The notes under the pieces: model-generated
Seen by the model: only the letters and a program-made list of their open reading frames with translations
What the model was told of the DNA's origin: nothing
Database searches by the model: none
Translations under genes and position numbers: made by a program
Shown: positions 16,350 through 23,875 of the stretch, one piece after another
Layout: each line of letters opens with the position of its first letter
How positions within the stretch are numbered: position 1 is the stretch's first letter
Source of the DNA: Nostoc sp. LEGE 12450
GTDB taxonomy: Bacteria > Cyanobacteriota > Cyanobacteriia > Cyanobacteriales > Nostocaceae
Assembly (NCBI RefSeq): GCF_015206895.1
Contig: NZ_JADEXU010000064.1
Span: 1-42,836 of the forward strand
Length of the DNA: 42,836 bases
Direction: 5' to 3'

Positions 16350-17537
16350 TTAAGAAGGATAAACTGGCAGTGTGAAGTGGAAGCATGCTCCGTTATTGGG
16401 GGCGGAGTCTACCCAAATTTGACCATAGTGTGCCAAGATAATACGCTGGCATAAACAAAGACCAATGCCGTAACCTTCTTTACCTTCATCCCGTTGTAGG
16501 CGGAAGTGGTTTTCAAAGATGCGATCGCGATTTTCTACAGGAATACCAGGCCCAGTATCGCCAATACTAAACTGAACTTTTTGGGTAGTGCGGTGCAATC
16601 CCGAAACGCTAATCTTGCCACCTTCTGGGGTATATTTGATGGCGTTATCTAACAGATTCACTAGCACTTGGCGGATGCGTTCTGGATCGGCATATACATA
16701 AGGTAAGTCACTAGGAATATCTGTTTCAACCTCTTGGGATTTGGCGGTGTAGCGATCGCACAATTCTTCGAGTACATCTAAAAAGACTTTACCTAGTTGT
16801 ACCTTTTGTGGTAATAGAGGAAACTCTGTATCTTTTCCACGCCCTACCTGCAAAAGGTCAGTAATCATTCGGTCAATGACCTTAGTTTGATTGCGGGCTT
16901 GTTTTAATAAATGTGCCGTCATCGATGGCTTGAGGCGCTGAAATTCCCCTGTTTCTAGATTGTAGTTAGATTGGAGAGTTTCCATTGCGATCGCGGCAGC
17001 AGTTAGGGGATTGCGGAGATCGTGCGCCAGCATCGCAATCACCCGATCTTTAAACTGTAGCTGCTCTTGAAGGTTATCTTTTTCCTGTTTCAAGCGAAAA
17101 ATTTCGTCTGAGAGTCGGATTAGTTCAGCAGAAACAGCAACTGAATGAATAGTGGATTTGGGTAATGTACCCCGACCATTGTCATCCATGTGTTCTTGCA
17201 AGTCTTCCTGTAATTTTAAGTAAGCGTCTACAGCGACTTGCCAGCGAGGCCACCAGTTTTTCAATTGCGCTATGATATTACTCCCAGCTAGAACCTGTCG
17301 TGGTTCAGGATGGATTTTGATTAAAGCTGGCGTTGCTACCAACTTAAAGTGTTCTGCTAAGTAAGGTTGTTGTCCAACATCGATAGTTTGAACTTCAAAA
17401 GTATACTCAGCCTGTAATTCTTTTAAGTAAGCACGTATTCGCTGCACCTGTTGGCGGGACTTAGGTCGTCCATCGACAAAAAGTAACAGCTGGAGTGGGG
17501 CCTCAGAATAAATAGGCTGATCCTGGGAAACTTGCAT
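16350..17537 (-). CDS. sasA: Circadian output sensor kinase SasA
   Basis: A 395-residue histidine kinase of the KaiABC clock output. Residues about 10-105 form the KaiB-like thioredoxin-fold sensor ([20 protein letters not shown], then [11 protein letters not shown]) that binds KaiC. A coiled-coil linker follows. The H box is [12 protein letters not shown] with phospho-His172, and the ATP-binding domain has an N box ([14 protein letters not shown]), G1 (DTGPGIP) and G2 (GYGIGLCLC). Its partner would be RpaA, encoded elsewhere. An in-frame ATG at 17564 adds nine residues; the start at 17537 (MQVSQDQP) is preferred by family length. The gene stands alone and converges with the REC-GGDEF gene. 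Confidence 0.95.
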   Translation of the reverse strand: MQVSQDQPIYSEAPLQLLLFVDGRPKSRQQVQRIRAYLKELQAEYTFEVQTIDVGQQPYLAEHFKLVATPALIKIHPEPRQVLAGSNIIAQLKNWWPRWQVAVDAYLKLQEDLQEHMDDNGRGTLPKSTIHSVAVSAELIRLSDEIFRLKQEKDNLQEQLQFKDRVIAMLAHDLRNPLTAAAIAMETLQSNYNLETGEFQRLKPSMTAHLLKQARNQTKVIDRMITDLLQVGRGKDTEFPLLPQKVQLGKVFLDVLEELCDRYTAKSQEVETDIPSDLPYVYADPERIRQVLVNLLDNAIKYTPEGGKISVSGLHRTTQKVQFSIGDTGPGIPVENRDRIFENHFRLQRDEGKEGYGIGLCLCQRIILAHYGQIWVDSAPNNGACFHFTLPVYPS

Positions 17538-17564
17538 GTAATCGTGTTTCAGCACTGGTAACAA

Positions 17565-18577
17565 CCCGGTGACGCTTTACAGAAAGTAAAATGGACTGAC
17601 GGTTGTCGATGGTCGTTGTTTTGGTCTTCAATTTAATATCTATTTTAGATTTTCATACTGCTCTTAGTTCTGCATGTTTGACACTAAAGATATCTTTTTC
17701 AGCCTTTTGTCCCTTTTTGACTAACTTTATCTCCAAGAAACACCCAATCCCCTTGAATATAAGCCTTAATTTGCCCTGAATCAAAAGTTGTCGCTAGAGT
17801 TAGCAGGTGAAAGGTTTAATACTATGTCAAATCAGCTAGTGGAGCAGCATGTCAATTTGACTACTCGCTTTGAACAAGCGATCGCCGAACTAAACGCAGA
17901 TGCTAATTGTATCTAATCTATCAGGAAGCTGTTAACTGTTTAGACCAAGTTTGTGGAGAGAGGGTTTTTTAAACACCAGTGCATCCAATGAAGTGTCTTG
18001 TTTGCCTCAACCCAATCATTATTCTGATTAGGAAAACAGCCATAGCTAACAACTATATACTGCCTATAACTTACGAAGCGTACTCTGTGCCCAGCCTTCC
18101 TCAAAGAAGACCTGCCTATTCTCAAGAGAATAGGGGATGGGTTGCCCTAAGACAACCTTTTGGATAACATCGGGGCGATGCCTACGGTGGTAAACTACGC
18201 ACTTTTAGAGTCAGTACTTACTGCTTTCGAGGCTGCCAAGAAACTCTTGACTACAGCACAAGTCGCACTTTCCCCAGAAAATCTATTTAGAGAGATTAGG
18301 GAAACTGCTGCGACACTTGACTGCTTTACTTATGACCCCAGTCGCCAAGAATAACCAACTTACGCTAAGTCCCTGGAATTGCTGAACACTGGCATTTTCT
18401 GGCTATTGCCTTATTCAGCTTACCATCGTCAGATGAATAATTTCCAGAATCGATTGCAACCCAGTGTTAGCGAACTTTATTGATTCCCCTCTTTGGGTGA
18501 GGCTAAGGGGGCTTTACTCCTAGTCTATCACTTTAGGTGTTTAGCGATCGCATTAAGTTCGTGCATCTGGAAGCAGA
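17565..18577. other. Gene-poor decayed region
   Basis: Upstream region of sasA followed by debris. A small frame at 17824-17916 encodes MSNQLVEQHVNLTTRFEQAI and 10 more residues with HIP1 DNA inside, and continues as YQEAVNCLDQVCGERVF if one frameshift is allowed. A second frame at 18160-18354 reads ...ALLESVLTAFEAAKKLLTTA... Both look like fragments of real but broken genes; neither family is recognised. Confidence 0.35.
18175..18200 (+). repeat. Short dispersed repeat, family A, copy 1
   Basis: GCGATGCCTACGGTGG followed by TAAACTACGC matches the GCGATGTCTACG...CTACGC dispersed repeat of Nostoc genomes. Related copies are at 20543-20566 and inside the M42 peptidase gene at 22126-22163. Confidence 0.5.
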
Positions 18578-18715
18578 TTAAAGCTTTTGGTAGCTAAAAT
18601 GTTCTTTAGCAAGTTCCCAATCAGTTATCTGCTCTGGCAATTGAATATTTCGAGAAATATCTAAAAAATGGATGAGTAGCACTAAACTGCTGACTACAAA
18701 CTCCCTTAACCTGTC
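18578..18715 (-). pseudogene. Truncated C-terminal protein fragment
   Basis: A 45-residue open frame without a start codon, directly after a TAG at 18716-18718 on the minus strand. It reads REFVVSSLVLLIHFLDISRN then IQLPEQITDWELAKEHFSYQKL and stop. The amphipathic, codon-normal sequence looks like the tail of a real protein whose front part is lost. I do not recognise the family. Confidence 0.35.
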
Positions 18716-18892
18716 CTAATCCCAGTGAGTTTAGAGCCTCAAAATCCTAAAACTCCTAAAACTCTTGTATATCAAGTATTTCAGATTTATTTCTGTTTTT
18801 TCCCCAAAAATGTTAGTTTGCCAGAATTTTTGGGAACTCTATAAATAAGCATGGGAATTATAAAAACCTAATGGCTGTAAAACGAAGACAAT

Positions 18893-18912
18893 ACGGTAGC
18901 TTTTGCTACCGT
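18893..18912 (+). terminator. Orphan terminator-like hairpin
   Basis: ACGGTAGC (18893-18900) pairs exactly with GCTACCGT (18905-18912) around TTTT, followed by TTACTCATTTTT. No protein gene ends just upstream. It could end an unannotated small RNA on the + strand (a TATAAA lies near 18840) or be a relic of the decayed region. Confidence 0.5.
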
Positions 18913-19146
18913 TTACTCATTTTTAGAGATATTAATAAAGACATTTACTGAGACGACGTGCTGAGTCGGTAGTGTGTTTTGCTGATACTGAGAGACAGGG
19001 AGCAGAAGGAGCTGGGGGCAAGGGATAGGAGCAGAATAACTTTCCCCTCTGCTCCCTGCTCTCTTCCCCTCTGTCTCTTCTGCCCAATGCCCAATTAATG
19101 AACAGTCTGCGCTAGGGTAGGAATTGAAACTCATTTGTGATTTCCT

Positions 19147-20541
19147 GTGCTTCCCTGTAAACGTCCAGCTGTATTTCTAATTTGGGCTGTTCTACTGACT
19201 TCCTTAACAGCCTGTGCTAACAGTCCAGTTGCCAAAAACCTTGAAGAATCTTTGGCGGCAGATCCGAAGCTGCAAAGCAATCCAGTTGTCTTTGGAGAAT
19301 CTCAGAGTAAGCAACCACAAGCACAGCCAAACGATTCAACAGTTCAGTTACCAGCTGATTTTCCCAAAGATATCCCTTTATATGCGAATGCCAAACTAGA
19401 GGAAGTTATACCTGCTAGCGGTTCAGAAAATAAAACCTCAACTCGTTGGTTGAGTTCTGACCCTAGCAACTTTATCGCTAGTTTTTATGGCAACCAGTTT
19501 AAAACAAATAACTGGCAGATTTTGCAACAACCAACAGATGATGCGGGAGGTACTTTTGAGGTACGTCGTAACGATTTACTGTTGAAGATTTCCATTCAGC
19601 CTAAATCAGTTACTAACGCTACACCCAATCAACCCCAAACCGCCACAGAATTACTGATTGATTACGTACCGAATAGTATTGCTACGGCACAAACTACCCC
19701 AAATACAAATTCTAGCGAAACTACTAACGTCGTTCCTCAACCAGGAAATCCACAGTTCATTGGTCCAGTACCACCTGCAAACTTGGCAGCACAGCCACAA
19801 AGTACGGCTAATAACCAAACAACTCCTACAGCCACAGCCGAATCTCAAGAATTCAGCGATCTGAATAAAGTACCGCAAGAATGGCGGCAACACATCCAAG
19901 ACTTAGCCGCATTAGGTGTTTTATCCCTAGAACCAAAGGCAACTAAGAGTAATTCTACTACCACAAATAACCAGTTTGAACCCAGTAAAATTGTTACACA
20001 TCGGGAATATGCTCGTTGGCTAATTGCTGCTAACAATGCTATGTATGCCAGCAATCCAGCTAAACAAATTCGCTTGGCATCAGAAAGCACTCAACCAGTT
20101 TTTAGTGATGTTACCGCAAAAGACCCTGATTTTCCAGCAATTCAGGGATTAGCCGAAGCTGGGTTAATTCCTAGTCCTTTGTCTGGAGATTCCACAGTTG
20201 TTTTGTTTCGTCCTGATGCACCCCTAACGCGGGAACAATTACTGTTGTGGAAATCACCCCTAGATACTCGCCAAGCTTTACCTTCTGCTAACTTAGATAC
20301 GGTTAAACAGACCTGGGGTTTCCAAGACGCAGCGCGAATTGACCCCAAGGCTTTAAGAGCAGTGCTGGCTGATTACCAAAATGGCGAGCAATCGAATATT
20401 CGGCGGGTGTTTGGCTATACCACCCTGTTTCAGCCCAAAAAACCAGTAACTCGTGCTGAAGCTGCTATGACTTTGTGGTATTTCGGCAGTCAGAGTGAAG
20501 GTGTGTCGGCAACTGAAGCTTTGAAGTTAAAACGAAGTTAA
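19147..20541 (+). CDS. SLH-domain lipoprotein
   Basis: A 464-residue probable lipoprotein. The signal peptide has lipobox LTAC with Cys at about residue 23. Residues about 60-170 form a domain in which PADFPKDIPLYANAKLEEV is followed by a WLSSDPSNFIASFYGNQFKTNNW pattern seen in small envelope proteins. A Gln/Asn/Thr-rich linker follows (about 175-235). The C-terminal half has S-layer homology (SLH) motifs: REYARWLIAANN, FSDVTAKDPDFPAIQGLAEAGLIP, LTREQLL, and VTRAEAAMTLWYFG. It probably anchors in the outer membrane or cell wall. GTG at 19147 is the only start ahead of the signal peptide, as a TGA lies at 19138. Function beyond envelope attachment is unknown. Confidence 0.8.
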   Translation: MLPCKRPAVFLIWAVLLTSLTACANSPVAKNLEESLAADPKLQSNPVVFGESQSKQPQAQPNDSTVQLPADFPKDIPLYANAKLEEVIPASGSENKTSTRWLSSDPSNFIASFYGNQFKTNNWQILQQPTDDAGGTFEVRRNDLLLKISIQPKSVTNATPNQPQTATELLIDYVPNSIATAQTTPNTNSSETTNVVPQPGNPQFIGPVPPANLAAQPQSTANNQTTPTATAESQEFSDLNKVPQEWRQHIQDLAALGVLSLEPKATKSNSTTTNNQFEPSKIVTHREYARWLIAANNAMYASNPAKQIRLASESTQPVFSDVTAKDPDFPAIQGLAEAGLIPSPLSGDSTVVLFRPDAPLTREQLLLWKSPLDTRQALPSANLDTVKQTWGFQDAARIDPKALRAVLADYQNGEQSNIRRVFGYTTLFQPKKPVTRAEAAMTLWYFGSQSEGVSATEALKLKRS

Positions 20542-20542
20542 A

Positions 20543-20566
20543 GCGATGTCTATGAAGGGTTACGCC
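20543..20566 (+). repeat. Short dispersed repeat, family A, copy 2
   Basis: GCGATGTCTATGAAGGGTTACGCC begins one base after the SLH lipoprotein stop codon. It belongs to the same family as the copies at 18175 and 22126. The rest of 20567-20858 holds no gene and is the upstream region of the esterase gene. Confidence 0.5.
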
Positions 20567-20858
20567 ATTCTGTTGCGGTTAGTTTATCCGTAGCAGAAAA
20601 GTTGACAATGCCCAAGCTTTAGCATGGAAAATTTGCAATTTCTTTGTAATACACTGATTTTTTATCAAGAAAGTGTAAATCTAAGTGTTTTCAGCGTTTT
20701 TACCTGTATTTGATGAATTTTTGAGGCATAGTTAGGTAAAACAACGTAAATTAACTCAATATACGTACTTAGTTTGAATTAACTCAAAAAACAAATTGCC
20801 AGCGATCGCCTTCTCATCACTTTTAAACAAACTAAAAAATACCACAGGTAAAACAAAT

Positions 20859-21929
20859 ATGAAAAAACAAGCTGTAGCCGCAGGATTTGTTCTCTTATCT
20901 TTCATGTTACCGCTCAAGGCGAGTGCAGCGAGTTTTAGCAAATTTTACGTATTTGGCGACAGCCTTTCTGATACTGGCAATGTCTTCGCTGCTACTGGTG
21001 GTTTAGTCGCTCCGACAACAGCCATTCCTCAAGATCCACCCTACTTTCAAGGGCGTTTTTCTAATGATCAGGTGTGGGTAGACTACCTTGGAGATCAGCT
21101 AGGATTAACACCCTCTCCATACATTACTTTAAATCCTAGTATTCCTAACCAAGGGATTAACTTTGCTGTGGGCGGTGCTAGTTCTGGTCAAGGTAATGCT
21201 GTTGTTCCTAATGCACCGTTACCAGGAGTACTGGAGCAAGTCGGCTTGTTGACGCAACAAGCCAATCAGAAGCTTGATCCAAATGCCCTCTATGCTGTGT
21301 GGGGAGGTGCAAATGATTATGTGTTTGGTCAAGCGACTAATACGACTCAAACAGTTCAGAATTTATCAAATGCAGTAGGGTTACTTACCTCATCTGGCGC
21401 AAAAAATATTTTAGTCTTTAACTTGCCTGATTTGGGTAAGATTCCATTGGCATTCGCTACAGGTTCATCTAGCAACTTGACTGCTTTGACAAATGAGCAT
21501 AACCAGGAATTAGCAGAGGAACTAGGCAAATTTAGCAATAACTCTGGTCTGAATCTAATCTCTGTTGATGTGTTTTCCTTATTTAATCAAATACAAGCAA
21601 ATCCAGGGAAATTTGGGTTTCAAGATGTGACTACCCCTTGCGTAGTTGGGAATTTCCAGACGATCATCAGTGTATGCTCCCAACCAAACGATTATTTATT
21701 CTTTGACTCCGTGCATCCAACAACAGGCGTTCATAAGTTAGTTGCAGATGCTGCGCTGGCGGCGATTGAGGCTAAGTCTGTTCCTGAACCTGCGATAAAT
21801 TTGGGGATTTTAGCCCTTGGTGCTTTTGGTGCGGTAGGAGTATTAAAGCGTCAACAAAAAAGATTAACGCTTGGAGCAACAGACCGGGTTGTTGATGCAC
21901 AATTGTCTCATACAACAGTTGAAAACTAA
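20859..21929 (+). CDS. GDSL/SGNH esterase with PEP-CTERM anchor
   Basis: A 356-residue exported lipase/esterase of the GDSL family. The signal peptide is at residues 1-24 (KKQAV...ASA). Block I has the nucleophile serine in FGDSLSDTGN, block III GGANDY, and block V DSVHPTTGVH supplies the catalytic Asp and His. The C-terminus SVPEPAINLGILALGAFGAV followed by KRQQKR is a PEP-CTERM sorting signal (VPEP, membrane helix, basic end), so the enzyme is probably processed by an exosortase-type system and held at the cell surface. The frame is open upstream from 20796, but ATG 20859 starts the signal peptide. The next gene begins 13 bases after its stop. Confidence 0.9.
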   Translation: MKKQAVAAGFVLLSFMLPLKASAASFSKFYVFGDSLSDTGNVFAATGGLVAPTTAIPQDPPYFQGRFSNDQVWVDYLGDQLGLTPSPYITLNPSIPNQGINFAVGGASSGQGNAVVPNAPLPGVLEQVGLLTQQANQKLDPNALYAVWGGANDYVFGQATNTTQTVQNLSNAVGLLTSSGAKNILVFNLPDLGKIPLAFATGSSSNLTALTNEHNQELAEELGKFSNNSGLNLISVDVFSLFNQIQANPGKFGFQDVTTPCVVGNFQTIISVCSQPNDYLFFDSVHPTTGVHKLVADAALAAIEAKSVPEPAINLGILALGAFGAVGVLKRQQKRLTLGATDRVVDAQLSHTTVEN

Positions 21930-21942
21930 ACTAACTGTATTG

Positions 21943-23013
21943 ATGTGGGATTACGATCGCTTATTTCAAATTATTGAAGAATTAGTCATGCACCATTCAC
22001 CTAGTGGTGCAGAAACTGAGATTAACCAATTGTTGATGCAACGATTTGCAGCGTTGGGTGTAGAAGTGTGGTGCGATCGCGCCGATAATATTATTGCCAA
22101 GATTCCAGGGAAAAATCCAGACCGAGCGATGTCTAACGACAAGCCGCTTCGCGCCTACGCCATCACTGCACACAAAGACGAAATTGGTGCAATTGTCAAG
22201 AGTATCGGCGATGAAGGTCGTGTGGAAGTCCGTAAACTTGGCGGTTCTTTCCCGTGGGTTTACGGCGAAGGCGTTGTCGATTTATTGGGAGATAATGAAA
22301 CCATTAGCGGTATTCTCAGCTTTGGTTCCCGCCACGTTTCTCATGAATCTCCCCAAAAAGTCCAGCAGGAAGATACTACTGTTAAGTGGGAAAATGCCTG
22401 GATTGAAACGAAATGCACTGCGGTTGAATTAGAAGCAGCTGGCATTCGGCCTGGAACTAAAATGGTAATCGGCAAACATCGCAAGCATCCAATTAGGTTA
22501 AAGGATCATATTGCCAGTTATACCTTGGATAACAAAGCCTCTGTTGCGATTTTGCTAGCTTTGGCTGAAAACCTGAAACAGCCGGTTGTTGATGTTTATT
22601 TGGTAGCTTCAGCCAAAGAAGAAGTAGGAGCAATTGGAGCGCTGTTTTTCACCCAAAATCAGCGTTTGGATGCATTAATTGCTTTAGAAATTTGTCCATT
22701 ATCTGAAGAATATCCTGTTAAAGATGGGGAAAGTCCTGTACTTTTATCTCAAGATGCTTATGGGATATATGATGAAGGGCTAAATGGACAACTACGCCAA
22801 TGTGCCAAACAGTTGGATATGCCTGTGCAATTTACAATTCTGAGCGGGTTTGGTAGTGATGCTTCCATTGCCATGAAATTCGGTCATGTTGGGCGTGCTG
22901 CGTGTTTGGCGTTTCCTACCCAAAATACACATGGATATGAAATTGCTCATTTAGGAGCGATCGCTAACTGTATTGATTTGTTAAAAGCTTTCTGCGAAAC
23001 TGAGTTCGAGTAA
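21943..23013 (+). CDS. M42 family aminopeptidase
   Basis: A 356-residue cytoplasmic metallopeptidase of the M42 (glutamyl aminopeptidase/endoglucanase-like) family. Metal and catalytic residues seen: His77 in TAHKDEIGAIV, Asp in YTLDNKAS, the Glu pair in AKEEVGAIGA, Asp/Glu in ALEICP and the final His in HGYEIAH. It would trim N-terminal residues from peptides as a large homo-oligomer. Start ATG 21943 (MWDYDRLF) fits family length; an upstream in-frame start overlaps the esterase gene. Residues about 63-73 (SNDKPLRAY) look inserted: removing 33 bases at 22131-22163 restores the expected DRAITAHKDE. The insert is a short dispersed repeat. The gene may be cotranscribed with the esterase. Confidence 0.9.
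   Translation: MWDYDRLFQIIEELVMHHSPSGAETEINQLLMQRFAALGVEVWCDRADNIIAKIPGKNPDRAMSNDKPLRAYAITAHKDEIGAIVKSIGDEGRVEVRKLGGSFPWVYGEGVVDLLGDNETISGILSFGSRHVSHESPQKVQQEDTTVKWENAWIETKCTAVELEAAGIRPGTKMVIGKHRKHPIRLKDHIASYTLDNKASVAILLALAENLKQPVVDVYLVASAKEEVGAIGALFFTQNQRLDALIALEICPLSEEYPVKDGESPVLLSQDAYGIYDEGLNGQLRQCAKQLDMPVQFTILSGFGSDASIAMKFGHVGRAACLAFPTQNTHGYEIAHLGAIANCIDLLKAFCETEFE
22126..22163 (+). repeat. Dispersed repeat inserted in frame inside the M42 gene
   Basis: GCGATGTCTAACGAC then AAGCCGCTTCGCGCCTACGC belongs to family A (18175, 20543). Bases 22131-22163 (33 bp, 11 codons) interrupt a conserved stretch without a stop codon or shift. A GCGAT half-HIP1 sequence marks the left junction. Confidence 0.55.
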
Positions 23014-23141
23014 AGGTTTAAAACTAATTTACTCGGTAAAATTAGAGTGCGTAGTTTGCCGCCGTAAGCATAGTTTTTATACCCCTTTGGCTAGATGCTT
23101 GATTTATGTCAAACTTTAGTATTGAGGAACACTTTTATCAA

Positions 23142-23213
23142 AGCCGATGATGGGATTTGAACCCACGGCCTGCTGATTACGAATCAGCTGCTCTACCACT
23201 GAGCCACATCGGC
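23142..23213 (-). tRNA. trnT: tRNA-Thr (anticodon CGU)
   Basis: A complete cloverleaf on the minus strand, 72 bases. Acceptor arms GCCGATG and CATCGGC pair over 7 bp; the D arm is GCTC-AGTGGTA-GAGC; the anticodon arm is GCTGA-TTCGTAA-TCAGC giving anticodon CGT; the T arm is GTGGG-TTCAAAT-CCCAT. CCA is not encoded. It reads the ACG threonine codon. It sits alone between the M42 gene and the DUF3493 gene. Confidence 0.95.
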
Positions 23214-23246
23214 GTACACAATCTAAGAGTATAACACGATTTAATC

Positions 23247-23528
23247 ATGGTAGATCAAAATCTCAAAAATCGCCTGAACCCTGAACAGTATGCCAGCCTC
23301 AAAGCAGAAATAGCTGCTCCCTATCGCGGCTTACGACAATTTTTCTACATCGCTTTCGGTGCTTCTGGCTCACTCGGTGCATTCGTGTTTTTTTTCCAAG
23401 TGCTTGCCGGACGGGATGTTGAGAGTGCTTTGCCTAGTTTAGCTCTCCAATTAGGAATAGTTGCCCTAATGGTCTTCCTTTGGCGTTGGGAACAGCGTCG
23501 GCAATCAGGCAAAAGTCCTAATTCTTGA
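23247..23528 (+). CDS. DUF3493 membrane protein
   Basis: A 93-residue protein of the DUF3493 family of cyanobacteria and plants. The N-terminal half is soluble and includes LNPEQYASLKAEIAAPYRGLRQF. Two membrane helices follow at about 32-53 (FYIAFGASGSLGAFVFFFQVL) and 62-80 (SLALQLGIVALMVFLW), then a basic tail RWEQRRQSGK. Topology suggests a small thylakoid or plasma-membrane protein. The role is unknown to me. The gene lies 33 bases from the tRNA gene, divergently oriented, and is followed by three hairpins. Confidence 0.8.
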   Translation: MVDQNLKNRLNPEQYASLKAEIAAPYRGLRQFFYIAFGASGSLGAFVFFFQVLAGRDVESALPSLALQLGIVALMVFLWRWEQRRQSGKSPNS

Positions 23529-23692
23529 AGAGAAAAATATTAGCTGATGACTTTTTTACTGCTTTGTTTATATATATCTTTGATATTGATTAATGCTTTT
23601 ATGAAGATTAAAATATAAACAGAGAAAAAATAAAAAAATTATTAGGAAATACCAAAAAGTAAAAATTTCTGAGAAACTAGAAATCGTTGAAA

Positions 23693-23719
23693 CAGGGTCA
23701 GCCATATATAAAGACCCTG
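23693..23719. repeat. Tandem hairpin unit 1
   Basis: CAGGGTC (23693-23699) pairs with GACCCTG (23713-23719) around a 13-base loop. It is the first of two units 51 bases apart that share the loop sequence pattern AG-(2-6 bases)-T-TAAA and the same stem length but differ by compensatory changes. Confidence 0.6.
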
Positions 23720-23743
23720 ACCATAAAACAAATCACATTCAAA

Positions 23744-23770
23744 TGGGGTCAGTTAGATTTAAAGACCCCA
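23744..23770. repeat. Tandem hairpin unit 2
   Basis: TGGGGTC (23744-23750) pairs with GACCCCA (23764-23770) around a 13-base loop. Relative to unit 1 two stem pairs change together (C-G to T-A and A-T to G-C), which keeps pairing intact. The location is between the DUF3493 gene and the terminator at 23820. Confidence 0.6.
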
Positions 23771-23819
23771 AATTTTATGTTTAAAAAACCCCAAAATTAA
23801 TAAAAACTCGCAATCTTGG

Positions 23820-23855
23820 AAGCGCCAGACTAATAATTTGTTAGTCTTGGCGCTT
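23820..23855. terminator. Bidirectional terminator hairpin
   Basis: AAGCGCC-AGACTAA (23820-23833) pairs with TTAGTCT-(T)-GGCGCTT (23841-23855), a 14-bp stem with one bulge and a 7-base loop. It stands between the + DUF3493 gene and the - SLH gene that ends at 23876, and suits both directions (TCAATTT follows on one side). Confidence 0.7.
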
Positions 23856-23875
23856 TCAATTTGCTAACTAAGCAT

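Noticed and set aside
18913..19134. 73-codon minus-strand frame
   Set aside because: It crosses low-complexity CTGCTCCC/GGGAGCAG DNA common between Nostoc genes and has no protein-like features.
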